From Morella rubra (taxonomy: Eukaryota > Streptophyta > Magnoliopsida > Fagales > Myricaceae), in the NCBI GenBank assembly GCA_003952965.2, contig CM025855.1, positions 31,398,637-31,462,636 of the forward strand: a stretch of DNA of 64,000 nt. The letters run 5' to 3'. This document shows, piece after piece, positions 12,149-24,441 of this stretch (position 1 is its first letter; every line of letters starts with the position of its first letter). The position numbers and the translations under genes were made by a program. A model generated the notes under the pieces. The model searched no databases, was not told the origin of the DNA, and saw only the letters and a program-made list of their open reading frames with translations.

Positions 12149-14059
12149 GATTTTTTCATTTCAACAGATCTTTTTTTTTGTTGCTCTTGCTAACATTTGC
12201 TCTTAATTCTGTTTGTGAAGGCTATACAAGTCTGATAAACCACAGTTGATTTTTATCAGTAAACCTGGTCATGCTGATTCCATATCAGTGAAAGAAAAGT
12301 TTATCCATGCAAAGGTGTGACACTCTATTATTTAATTTGATTCAGTCTCTTGCACCTGATTGTGTTGCTTTTCCAAAAAGTCAGATAATTACATCTTAAT
12401 CATAAGTTGCAGAAACAAATTTTCCACTGTGATAGCAATGCATGCGTGACTAGTTGTAGATATCTCATCTATCATAACAATTTTTTTGTTTCTCATATTT
12501 ACGTCCTTATTTAGTGGCTTTTGCTAGAGAACTCATTTAAAAAATTTACTCCAAGTAGCTGTTGACCTCTTTGAACTGGATATATAGGGAAATTGTTTGG
12601 ATCGTTTGTTAGCTCATAAGATGTTTTCAAGAGTGGTATTACCCCTGCTTGTATTTTGGTTGCTAAAAATCAATGGGCTTGAGATGGAACCTATCTAATC
12701 TATACAAAGTAATAGCTACAGATAAGTACTGAATTGCAGAAGTAAATCAGTGTGTTGATTCCAAATGATCCTAATCTGATTTATTAGTAGTTCACGGAGT
12801 TAAGGACCCTGGTATTGTTCCATTGTGGATTTTGAGTTTGTGGATGGGTGGGTTGCAGAGAGAGAGATAGAGAGATAATTAGAGCAGTCATAAACAGAGC
12901 AAAAAAAACTCAGCTTGATAAGTAATAATCCAAACAAAAGGAACTCAAAATACATATTGCATGTGGTTCGTATCTCTGGATATCTCTCAGCAGTCTCCTA
13001 GATGCAGTGGATATGTGGAACTTCTAAATGTCTCTTTTGTATGAATTACTAATCATATGCAAGTCATATGCTACTTCTGATTCCCCCCCCCCTCCCCCCC
13101 CAAAAAAAAAAACTCCAAAACTCTCTAGAGGCCATATATGCCGATACTGCTGTAGAAGTGTGTATGTGATGTACGTTTCTTTGGATCACAGTATGCAGAA
13201 AAGCTTTTTGTTCGCAAGCCGAAAGATAATCAATATCCTAATTTAGTGGCACAACAAATCTGGGAGGGTGTGCGTGCCAATGACAAGAAAGCTGTATACC
13301 GTCACATTGTTAATTCTGAAGTAGATGTGAATGCTGTGTACGAGCAAACTTCTTGTGGCTCTTCTTTAACCCTTGCCAAAGTGATGTTAATGCCTGAGCA
13401 GACAAACCATGACCACAGCTCTAGTGGCTTACCGGGGGATTCATTGGAGAGGTCCTCCACGAGCTCTATAAACCTGGCGGGCACAAGTGAAAGCCAGAGC
13501 TTGGAGGATCTGGATGGGTGCACCCTGCTTCACCTGGCTTGTGAAACTGCAGACATAGGCATGATAGAACTCCTTCTACAGTATGGTGCAAATATAAATG
13601 CTACTGATTCAAGAGGTCAAACGCCACTCCATCGCTGCCTTTTAAGAGGCAGAACCACATCTGTGAAGTTGCTTCTTATAAGGTGACTTTATGACCTTGA
13701 TTTTACCTTTTCTTTTGTTGTTTTTGTTTTTGGTTGGTGGCTGATAATCATTCCCATAATTACAGTATTTTTTTGGGTGGCAACCTATTTGTTTTAGAAA
13801 TTGTACATAGAAGTTATTCTTCTAGCTCAGATGGGGTGATTTTAGTTTTCAATGTCTTTGTTTATATAATCTCTTATCACTTTCTGACCATATTTTGTGA
13901 ACAACTTATAGAATAGTGCTGAAGGGTTTCCAATGCATTTGCAGGGGAGCTGACCCTCGGGCTGTGGATGGGGAAGGGAAAAACCCTTTTGAGCTAGCAG
14001 TAGAGTCAAACTTTGATGATAGTGAAATCCTTGCTTTGTTATCAGACTCAAATGGATGA

Positions 14060-17000
14060 GATTCTTGAACAATAAATTACTGAAGGCCAGATACATCGAA
14101 GCTGGGTAGTCTAGAGAAGATATGACGGTATTGCGTTCTGTGTAATTATATCTCGTAGGACTTGATAGCTGGTTCTCCATTGAAAGATATTTCACCAATG
14201 CTTTTTGATGATTTAGAGAAGTGCAAGGTTGGCATATGCCTGCCCCATGGGATTCTGTGGAAATCATTCCCTGGGTTTGTAATTTATGATGGCGCCTTTG
14301 GTCAGAGTTGAGAGCACTGGTAGTGGTAGCTTTCGTCCAAGGCCTTTGTAATGTTATGTAAGTTTTGGTTATTTGGTTTGTTTTCTTCCTCTTTGGTGAA
14401 GCTGTGATGATTCAACTTACCAAAAAGAAAAAGGAGCTACGATGATGTAGTTTAGGGCATTGTGTATTTGTACATTGGTTTCATTTAGTGAAGCTTTGTT
14501 GTGGTTGTAAGTCTTTGGATGCACAGATGTTACTTTTGAACGGGGTTTGGAACAATGCTGTATGTCTTTTGGCTACAGGTATGTGGGTCAAGTAGAAAAG
14601 CTCCGCGGGGCACACAGTTATGCGTTCTTATGATAAAAATGGCATTTGGGGGAGGACTGCAATTCATCAACTACGCGTTTAGATGATTGTTTTTAGCTGC
14701 ATACGTACATTTCAACTAGTAAAATTTGAAGACTAGTTATTGTCGATCCTATGCAAAAAAAACACAATGATTAGACACGCACCGTTCAACACACTAGTCG
14801 TGGGAAACGATCCTGTCCACCTGAGGATTTTATATCATATGGTAATATGAGAATTTTAGTTCTGGCTCGAGTTGTGTGGTCTTAATAAAAAGAAAGATAT
14901 ATATAATATTTTCATAATAGAGATAAATACAATTTTTCACTTAGTCAATTTTTTGGCTTGTGATTTCATATTCATACCCTCAATAGGGATAAACTTAAAA
15001 TTGCATGCCAAACAATCGCCAATCGGGTGCAATGCCAGAAGTTTGAAAGTTCATGATGAAATGTTTCAAAATTCAAAGTTTAGAGTGTAATGTATTAGAA
15101 CTTTGGGGATGAAATTTCCTATTTATCCTTAGTGCATTCTTTTCATCCCTCACAATCAGGGTTTAAAATGTTCCTGTAAACTGAATGGTGGTATGCTTGA
15201 GTCGGATTTTGGCCGAATAACTTCCTTGCCCCGTGCAATAAGGTGGTTCTTCTCTGGTTTTAAATGTATGATAGCCTTTGTCTGGACTCTCGGAGGTTGC
15301 TATTCAAGTGCTACACTCAGCTGCTATGTTTCGCTAAGGTTACATATTGCCTTAATCCTAAATGAAAGTGAGGATTTAATAACTGACTACCTACGTTTCT
15401 CCCCTTCATGTTTTTACTCTTTTTTTCTGAACAAAAAATTAATGAGGAAGAGATTAGTGCTCTCTCTAGTGGACACTTTTATCCGTTGGGATTCTGACAG
15501 CAGGGAGTTCAAGTAGTTGTATTTACCGCACAAAAGAAACCACACAGGTACATGACCTATGAAAAGTAATATGGACAATCGAGTCAGGGTTTTTTATGAT
15601 TTAAAGAAAAAAGAATCAGGTTTTTTTTTTATACTGGTGGAGGGAGGATGACATTCTTAGAACACCAGCGAGAACAAGGAAAAAGAAACGAGGACATGTT
15701 CGTTTTAAAAAAAATTTAAAAATTTTAAGAATAATATAAATATTTAGATGATGTTTAAACTTTTATTAATGTATACGTAAAAATTGTATTGATATATATA
15801 AAAATAATAATAATAAATTATACTAATATACTTTTATAAGTAATGTTAAAAATATAAATTTAAAAAATTAAATTTAAATTCTAAAATTTTTAGGCAAACG
15901 AAGGTATCCAATTTTATCATGAGATGGGCGTGGGTCCCGACATCATAATATGGTAAGACGGTCAAAAGTGTGGAGAATAAGGCAAGCACCGTCCGTGAGC
16001 CTCGAGGTGAACGGCCTTGTCAAAAAGCTCCGCTATAGTGCAGACCCTGCCCCAGAAAAGCCCCGCACGTGCACTTGTTGTTGGTCTTTCAGTCGTCCCC
16101 ATACTCTACAGTATGCAACTGAAGTTTAGCCCAAAGACGACAAGAAGAAAAGATAAAGATTATCTTCGTAAATCATTTAAAGAGAAAAGAGAGAACATAA
16201 ATATATTTCTTTTATTTTTTTCAAAAAAAAAAAACAAATGGCAATGAAGAAAAGAGAATGGGAAAGCAATTATTCGATCAAAAAAAAGCAAGGAACTTTA
16301 CTTATTAATCCCGGCGATTAGACACTAGGCATTTCTATAATCACAAAAGGCAAACGTCGCACAAACTTCCGTGGTTTCCAAATTAACGATTCAGATCTTA
16401 TCCCATACCAACAAACGGTAAGGATCCTCACCCTCCTTTCTTACCCTCCTCGCACACAGCTCGATGTCTCTCGCTTTCTCTCCTCGTGATACAGCAATTC
16501 TTCCGCCAACGTGGCACTGGACCCCACATGTCGTACGGGTCACTCCGAAAGGCGGGAACCCGGTTTTGTCCACAGAGGAATAGTCAGGCATAGACAGATA
16601 GACAAACTCAGACACAGAGAGAGAGAGAGAGATGGCTAATTTTCATTATTCTGTTTGCATTTCGAAATTTCAAGGTCAAAGCACGGTGGTAGTAGTTGTT
16701 GCCTTGTTGGTGAAGATGACAATTGACAAGTCTCTTTGTTAGGTTCACTTACTGTGACTTTGTCTGCCTTTAGTCTGCAAGTCTTTGAGGATTTGCTAAA
16801 TTTTAAAGGCAAATTCTATCTTCTTGATGTTAAAATTAAGTTCAACAGATAAGAAGTATTTCTGGGTGTCTTCTATTTCGTTCTGCTAAAGCAAACATAC
16901 CTCTTTGATGTTGAATAGTAATGGTATTCCGTGAAGAGGACTATTTTGAGAGGCGTAGATTTGCAGGAGTCACATTCAAGGTCAGATTGGTAAAAGAGGA

Positions 17001-17437
17001 CGATTTTTCGGGAGAGAAGAAAAATAAAAATAAAAAGGGATGGGAATCGGTGACAAAATGATTCTTTGCGTCTTTCTTGTGAAGATTTGCCGGTCAAAAT
17101 TCGTTCTTTTGTTCCTTTTAATCTGGAATATGAGCCAGTCTCAAGCACTTCGAAAGCTTCTCTAATGGGGTTAACCCCTTTGAGACAATAAGTCGAAGGT
17201 GTGATTTCTCTGTTTTCCATGCAACTTGTTAGCGGCGACGCCTAAAACAGAAATTTTGTTAATTTGCTGATTTTCCGGTTTTAGTTTTCAGGCTCCTGGA
17301 TGTTCAAGAGCCAAAAAAAAAAAAAAAAGGTAAACTTTTGTGAGCTAATTTTGCACCTTGAGCATAGTGGTATTGCCCTTTAAAGCGTTCTCTCCCCTCG
17401 CTCGGTGCTGAGATTTGTGGCTTAGTGCACAGAAAAA
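14060..17437. other. Intergenic between left ArfGAP and CORYNE genes
   Basis: The first few hundred bases are the likely ArfGAP 3' UTR, with an aataaa at 14071. From about 15690 to 15900 the sequence is very AT-rich and resembles the other MITE-like tracts of the window. A (GA)n run lies at 16616-16632. The last kilobase is the CORYNE upstream region. I found no further gene. Confidence 0.55.
16616..16632 (+). repeat. (GA)n microsatellite
   Basis: An uninterrupted GA run. The mirror copy at 39800-39816 has a slightly different flank (a ca pair is missing), one of the small differences between the arms. Confidence 0.9.
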
Positions 17438-19192
17438 ATGGAGAAAAGAAGATACACCCTCTCCTTTTGCAACAACAAGCTCTTTGCTCTTCTTTTGGTA
17501 TTGGTCTCATTTTGCTTTCACCACGCCACTGCGAACTGTCGAGAGAAAACGACTAAGCACATCTCCTCTCAGCCTCCACCACCCAAATACCAAAACGAGC
17601 TTAGAAGAATTCTTCTTAGCATTGCATTGGGAGCACTAGCCGGTTTCCTTGGTGCCCTTCTCTTCGCTCTCATAGTCCGCAGCTTCGTTCGGTACCTCAA
17701 CCGGACCCCACTTCTCAAAGGCCCCGTGATATTCTCCCCCAAAATTTCTCCCAAGACTCTCCAAGTTGCTCTCGCCAGTGAAAACCAGTTGCTGGGGTCG
17801 AGTCCCAATGGGAAATACTACCGAACCGTGCTCGACAACGGGCTTATCATCGCCGTCAAGAGGCTTGAGCCGTTCGAGTCAGGTTCACCAGAGAAGTCCG
17901 TAAAGAGAAAGATACAGCAGGAGCTGGAAACGCATGCCAGTTTGAGGCACCGAAATTTGATGAGCCTGAGGGCTTACGTTCGCGAACCCGGTGGTGGGCT
18001 TTCTTTGGTCTATGACTATGTCCCAACGGGGAGTCTTGAGGATGTAATGCATAGAGTTAGAGATAATCAGTTACAACTTGGGTGGGAGGTGCGGCTTCGG
18101 ATTGCTGTTGGGGTTGTCAAGGGGCTTCAGTATCTTCACTTCGAGTGTGACCCTCAGATTCTGCATTATAACTTGAAGCCTACGAATGTGATGTTGGACG
18201 CAGAGTTTGAACCCAGGTTGGCGGATTGTGGGTTGGCTAAGCTCATGCCCAATTTGGATCGAGCAACCTCTGGCTACAGTGCTCCAGAATGTTTCCGAAA
18301 TTGCAGGTAACTAAATAAACTTCCAGAGTTGGAGATTTGAAATCCGTATCTTTATAGCAAGTTACCATATCGCAGTAGAAGTATATGCAGTTGAGGAAGT
18401 AGCATCATCTTGCCATTAGTCCTTTTCCTGTTACTTTTGTTGCGTGCAGCATGTTCATTTGTGATACATAGAATGGAGTTTGATAATATTTTCCTCTTTT
18501 CCACTCGGTAGTCGGTGCGCTCTTACGGCGACTTTTGCATTTGAGATTACCAACTTGGATCCTGATACCTACGTGGAAACTGAAATTGTATTGAGAATTT
18601 TCAGTTGTCGCGGTTTCAATTGTTTCTGTAAATTTGCAAGTGTCTAGTCGTTTATCAGATAGTTTGTATGGTTGATTGATGCTAGGAGGTTTTCGGAATG
18701 GATTTGAGCATTTACGGTCTCCCCTCAATATTGTCTATTTTGCGACTGGTGTTTTGTACCTTTGGTTATATTATAAAGGGCTCTCATATTTTGGCTGCAA
18801 CTGAGCATTATCTTTTTGTTATTTGTTTTGAAGCAAACATATACTGGTGCACTGATGGTGGATATATTTTGATTTCAACCAGGTATACTGATAAGAGCGA
18901 GGTTTTCAGTTTTGGGATGATATTGGGTGTTTTGTTGACTGGGAGAGACCCTAGTGACCCATTCTTTAGAGAGCCGGCTAGTGGGGGAAGTTTAGGACAG
19001 TGGCTGCGGCATTTGCAGCAAGCAGGGGAGGCAAGAGAAGCGCTAGATACAAGTATTCTAGGGGAAGAGGGGGAGGAAGATGAGATGCTGATGGCAGTGA
19101 GAATAGCTGTTGTATGCTTATCAGATTTTCCTGCAGACAGGCCTTCCAGTGATGAGCTTGTTCACATGCTAACCCAACTGCACAGTTTTTGA
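17438..19192 (+). CDS. CRN: CORYNE-like membrane-bound pseudokinase (left copy)
   Basis: Two exons, 17438-18306 and 18883-19192, encode 392 residues, close to Arabidopsis CRN (about 400). CRN works with CLAVATA2 in CLE-peptide signalling that limits stem-cell number in meristems and acts in root protophloem. Here residues 1-32 form a signal peptide, a short extracellular part follows, a membrane helix lies at about 58-82 and a juxtamembrane LLKGPVIFSPK precedes the kinase-like domain. The VAVK-type lysine is kept (IIAVK, K141). The catalytic HRD is HYN (243-245) and DFG is DCG (263-265), so phosphotransfer is unlikely, as known for CRN. There is no leucine-rich ectodomain. The C-terminus ends HMLTQLHSF, as in the family. 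It stands 3.4 kb downstream of the ArfGAP gene in the same orientation, as in Arabidopsis. Confidence 0.92.
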
Positions 19193-22100
19193 AGGAAATG
19201 TAAGTAAACAATAATCTTGAGATTCTGTAGATTTTTGGTAATGGGATTATTGGGAATTTTTGCTTTAAGCGTTCTGGTCTGCAATCCATGCGGATTAATC
19301 CCCTTTACCATCTGCAAAATATTATGATTGTGGTGGTTGTGATTACTGCATATTCCATTGTTTTAGCTTCTTGGTTTTTTTCTTTCCCTTCAAATCTGTA
19401 TGAATTTTTTTTAATCTTAGCATATGGAGGTCTGTACATAACTGACATTTATTAGTGAGGAAGCTGGTATGCAAGAAAATGGGTGAACAGGAGGAGGACT
19501 ATTTGATCAGATATTATGCGGGGACATTTGCATTATTATGCTTTTACATTCTTGATGATGGTGGGGTTTATTCAGCTGTCTTTATTGGACAATACTTTTT
19601 TGGAAAGACGGGTCCTTTTAACTTAAAATTAGGCCATTCTCTTTATTTCTGCCTTTTGCTTTATCCACTCAATTAGGACCAACTCAGCAAGGAATCTGTT
19701 TATGCCCTGTTGGTGGGCAGCTCTTAGATCTATATGATGTTGTGTCACACTGGAATTTACTTCATTGGTATTTGGTTCCCCTAGCTATTAGATCCAGTAC
19801 AATAATTTGTTGCATGTTGGAGACAGCTTTTCTGCTTTGGTGCGAGATTTTTCTAGCTTTTGTATCAGATACCAACATTTAAAAGTTGCAGCATTTGTAT
19901 CATTTACTTGTTCTGCAGATTGGGCTTTCTTCATAGCAGGTAATATAGATGTCAATATAAAGAGATTTCGGACAATGGATCAAGCTAAAAACTCCTGTAG
20001 CTTTTTGCTGTAATTTCAAATGACCAGGCTGAAGATCCTTATTTAAGTGTTAACAAAAGACCTTCTCAAAGCGTTCATATTGTCTTCGGAGTTCTGATTT
20101 TTGTTTTTTTCATTTGGCAGTGAGTTTCTCTTTCTGAAAGAGCGAAAAAGAACCGATGCCATAGTTTGTCTTGCCTAAAGTGTGACAAAATGTATCCTCA
20201 TGCGGTGTACATGCCTAGGGAGCATGAAAAGTCTGGAAAAAGGCATATGGTGGGGGTGCCGACTGGCTGAGAGTACTGAGAGAGGTCATGCAACTGGGAC
20301 CAAAAGTGGCATGCTCCAAAAGTTTGAGTTAAAAGAAATGTGGGGGGAGCAAAAATTAACTGTCAGTTGCCCCCTTACAGCTGTGAATGTGATTGCTCAC
20401 CTCACCTGAAGTGCCATGCCCTTGCATACGCGGTCGCAGACACGCAGTCTAGTTCCCGCCCCCCACCCAACCCAAAGAAACTAATAGATTAATAATGGGA
20501 AACTTAATAGAGTTATGAACCGATCCATTGATTTTCCAAAATAGTAGAAAACAGAGAGATTGGTTATAATGTAGACCACCCACTTCCCTCGTCGGAAGAG
20601 TGTGGATACTGTCATACTAGAATTGAGCGTTGTACAGTAAACCCAACCCTCCCTAAGCTTTGACAGGCAGCAGCAACATAGCAACATAGTGTTTGGGTAT
20701 AAAATTTTAGTAAAATTTTTTAAAATTTTATGTTGGTGTTAATAAGTGTATTGGAATTGGTGAATGAATGATAAAAGTAAAGGTAAAATTTTAAAGTGTG
20801 TTTAATAAAAGTAAAATTTTAACTTCCCAAACACTATTAAATGCGGCCGAGAATATAAAAGTACAATATTAAGCATGTTTAACTTAACCCAAATGTTATG
20901 TTTCTAGTAAAACCATGTTAGGGTCAGAAAAAACATGCATTGAAAAGTTCATTTATATATATATTTACAAAAAAAAAAAAAAAAAAAAGTATTGTTCCTT
21001 AAAAGTACTTTTTAAGGGATACGAATATCACAGGCCACCAAAGGTAAAGGTTTAACAGGAAAATCTCTTCTCACAAAATTTGGAGATTTTTGAGTTAGTC
21101 TACACATTATGGTCGTATCTTTCTGATGTATGCCTTTTTTCTTCGGCTAATTTGAGGCAAGGGGAAAGGGATGCGATCTTTATAGATGGTCAAAGGAGTG
21201 GATTTATTCGACTAATATACACATCATTTTTAAAAAGGCATTAGTTCTTCAAGAGACGTAGAGCTTATAAAGCCTAATAATAAGCCTTTGGTAAAGTTAT
21301 TCTAGCTACGGTCGATTTCTATTTTTTCTCTTCTTCTTTCTTCAATTTCTGTTTCTGTACATGCGGCTGAATTTAATTGTAATGATCAACATCTTCTACA
21401 ATTTTGTGCACAAATTACACTGTAAAATTAGAAGAGACACGATATAATATGTAAGTACTACAATATTCAATTTCATATAAAATTCAGTCAATATGGGCTT
21501 TACAACATTTACTTAGTGTTGTTTTTATCTTTTTCGAAATTGTACTATATAATCAGAATAAAAAATTGTAAAAAATCATGACGGAGACAAAAAAAAAAAA
21601 AATGGATAGCCGTTTTGTTATTATCCAAGAACAGACCAAACATATCACTAAATTTTAGGAATTAACTTTAAAGGGCGTCCTAGAGTTGGAATTGTGTGGG
21701 TCCAAATCTCCAAATTGCCACAAAGTATTATAAAATTTTCGCATCGCCTCATTATTTCGGTCGATTCTTCCTCTTCTTCTTTCTCCTCTCCAGTTTGGGT
21801 TCCATGATATAAGCTAGGACTACAGGTGGGTAATCTTCAAGATCATTGTCCTTTAAGTACCTCCAAAAGAACAGAAGTACAGTTTTGGTTAAGCGATTTA
21901 GCTTCTTTCCTTCCAATGGTTCACCCACTTGTCAGCCCCGTCTCTTGGTCAAATTGAACCCCGTACAATGCCAAAATCTTGAGACCTTATTATTCAAGCC
22001 TGAAGCCACTGGCCAACCTGATTGGATATATTTGAAGGTTTGCAACCCACTATTCTCGAGTGAGAACCAACCTCACATAACCTACCAAAATTGTAGGCGA

Positions 22101-22915
22101 CTTTGTACATTGCTTCCCGTAACACCCACTGAACAGCATGTAGGTCCGTGCCAAGACACAGAATTTCCAATGTCCCCCAACCAGAGTACCTACGGTGGCA
22201 TACGACCCTACGGTGGGTGATTATAGCTCCTTGGCCTTTTAAGGCTATCCAACATTACTTCGTGGCTTCAGAGGAACAACACAGCCAGGACTTCTTCAGG
22301 CTGTATTGATCGTGATTCTTGTCAGTACAATGGGCCAAAGACAACTAGAACGATATTGATTTGCAATGGCAAAATTTGAACAGAAACTGGTAATTGACAA
22401 ATTACATCAGGCTGGCTACAGGGTACACCTAGGAGAGGCTCGTGACCATCTTAAAGGACTATTTTCACGGTATCGGATAGGACTTGACTGAAATATCCAA
22501 CAGATAAACCACAGATAAACAAAGGGCAGGACCTGACCACCGTTTCCATAAAGGCATCACAGAAATTAAAGTTTACACTACCCCGTTATAGATGCACGGT
22601 GAAATAGTGAAAATTGTGTCGATGGGAAAAGCTAAGAAAATAGCATCGTGGTGGTAAAAATAAATTAAAAAAAAAGTCATGGGGACCTGATTCTACAATT
22701 TCTTCCCTACGGACAGCTGATCAATCAATCGCACTCTGAAATACTGAGACACATAATATACCATAAGAAATGAATATCCTAAAACTTTTAAGTACTTCCA
22801 CAGAATTGGAATTTACTCTGTGACAGAGAAGCTAGAAGAGTATAGCAACATGGTAGAATCATACACTTTAATTCGTTCAGAATAGAATAATTTAAGAACT
22901 ACATTTCCAAGGACT
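19193..22915. other. Intergenic between left CORYNE and SWSAP1-like genes
   Basis: Contains the CORYNE 3' UTR, the 152-bp MITE at 20686-20837, a poly-A tract near 20970 and generally AT-rich DNA. An open frame at 21846-22220 uses a non-ATG start and shows no family motif. Its conservation in the other arm is explained by the duplication. No gene supported. Confidence 0.55.
20686..20837. mobile_element. Short MITE with atagtgtttggg termini (left)
   Basis: A 152-bp AT-rich element with terminal inverted repeats: atagtgtttgggtataaaa at the left and the reverse complement of atagtgtttgggaagttaaa at the right. The interior is made of aaaatttt runs. It has no coding capacity. The target-site duplication is too short or ambiguous to assign a superfamily. 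Similar AT-rich stretches recur around 11210-11400, 25740-25930, 26260-26690 and 27370-27720. Confidence 0.65.
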
Positions 22916-24441
22916 TTACCGGTCACCGTCTTCTGTTATCCCCTCCAAATTCAAATACTGTAGAGCTATGGAATACTTTGCAGTTCTGATCCTCTCAGAG
23001 CTGCCGCTCCCAGTACTGTAACTTTTCAGAAGAAAAGATCCCAAGCCATCTCCTGCAGCAAGAAATCCCGACACAATCATGTAAGATTGCAATTAGGATC
23101 CAGACAACACTACGAAGTGCATAGAGATAAACAGACAATCAGTTTTCAAAACCCACAATGATTTGTGACCTAAACCAACCTTTGATTGTGAAAATGGTTG
23201 GAACCCATCTCTTATATATAAAGAGCAATCTCGGGGAGTCTCCAAGGTGCGTATCTGACAAGAGAAGCTTGCAAGGCCCTGTCTTACTACCATACAAGAG
23301 AAAAATCTTGTTACTACTTGACATAAAAGAAACTTTTTAGATAAACAATTTAACAACGGTCACCTTGTCACTCACTTTGCATGAATAAGTGCATTGTGAC
23401 ATAAAGCTAGAGTCCGAACCATTGCCAAGTGTCTTCCTCGAGGATTATTATATCTCTCCCGGCAGCTCCTTTGAGAATTTCAGGAAAATGTTGGTGAATA
23501 GCAAAAGATAGTAAAAATGGATATAAATTCTACGTTCTGTCACATAACACATAATAGTCTCTAAATTAGGCCTTAACATAATGCTTCACAACACCAGCAC
23601 GATACGCCGACCACTTACTCATCATTATTAATCACATTCGCATGTCTATTCTTCCAGAAATACAGCCAACTAAATGGTGCATAAAATGTACAGAAATAAC
23701 AGTTCATATACGATAAGAAAATATGTTATGATAACCAGAATACCTTTCCTCGAAGAAGTCTCCAAAATCATCGACGACAACTGCGGTAGGAAATGTATCA
23801 TACAGGTGGAATGCGGCAAAGTAACTTTTAATTCCTTCATCGTCATTCACGTATCTTTCAAAGATGTCAGATATGATCACTATAAGCTTTCAGTAGTTTT
23901 ATTTTCTACAGGGTTTACTTACTTCATTTGTATTCGCTCAAAGGTATCCGAGGACGGATCAATCCCCTGAAGTGCGGGTGTTGCATTAGAGATAAGAATA
24001 CAGCTCACATTTTAGAAGTATACGAAGGCAATGTGTGTCTGCGTGTTTTTGGGAGAGGAAGAGAGAGGTACCTGGGAGAGATAGGGAGGTTTGCTTTCCA
24101 ACTTGCGCCGGCTGCATATGAAAACCACTTTGCTGTTTTTATCTAACGCGGAGTTGAATGCGAATTGGAATAGCAACGAGGTCTTTCCGCTGAAAATGTA
24201 CAGATTATAACGGAAAATTGTAAGACCAGACGTTGAGAGAGAGAGAGAGCGCTTACCAGGAAGGAGGGCCGGATAGAAGCACAATTGGATCGGACTGGTT
24301 GTGGTCAAGAAGGTCCGTTCGCCTCAGTGAGAAGAAACTCTCAACCATGTTTGTGAAGTTCTGCTGAGAGTTGTTCAGGCGTGAATGCACTACAGAGCGA
24401 CCACGGTAGTTGGGCGTTTGGGGAAGTATGTGTACATCCAT
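22916..24441 (-). CDS. RecA-like P-loop ATPase, SWSAP1-like (left, intact)
   Basis: Seven exons (24257-24441, 24072-24189, 23923-23966, 23744-23854, 23376-23468, 23180-23316, 22916-23052) give 274 residues, with all junctions GT-AG and in phase. The first ATG, at 24441, was chosen as the start; a later in-frame ATG at residue 32 is possible. A Walker A motif GPPSCGKT is at residues 58-65, followed by SLLFQFAFNSAL, and a Walker B-like AVVVDDFGDF at about 140-149. Size, single ATPase core and motif context resemble SWSAP1, the RAD51-paralogue-like partner of SWS1 in homologous recombination; this is recognition from memory, not a search. It would act in the nucleus, stabilising RAD51 filaments. 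A less specific call is RecA/RAD51-superfamily ATPase. It points away from the palindrome centre. The right copy has a frameshift. Confidence 0.7.

Larger units (their letters stand above)
4455..14059 (+). pseudogene. AGD3: SFC/VAN3 (AGD3)-like BAR-PH-ArfGAP-ankyrin gene, left copy, disrupted
   Basis: This is the left-arm copy of the ArfGAP gene described at 42368-51866. Exons: 4455-4499, 5457-5533, 5817-5917, 6118-6188, 6923-6985, 7694-7738, 8220-8285, 8402-8449, 8581-8676, 8766-8807, 9236-9451, 9576-9707, 9812-10039, then a damaged exon 14 from 10211, a truncated exon 15 ending at 10815, 11590-11735, 12221-12314, 13192-13682 and 13945-14059. The BAR, PH, zinc-finger and ankyrin parts are all recognisable. 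In exon 14 the frame runs into a 155-bp tandem duplication and meets a stop about 20 codons after the break (near 10312). The end of exon 14 and the start of exon 15 are replaced by unrelated bases, and the second duplicate lacks the splice acceptor. As written, the product would lose its ArfGAP and ankyrin domains. This may be a real allele or an assembly error; the mirror copy is intact. Confidence 0.8.

Noticed and set aside
21846-22220. 124-codon frame between CORYNE and SWSAP1-like genes
   Set aside because: Non-ATG start and no domain or coding signature. Its conservation in the other arm only reflects the duplication.
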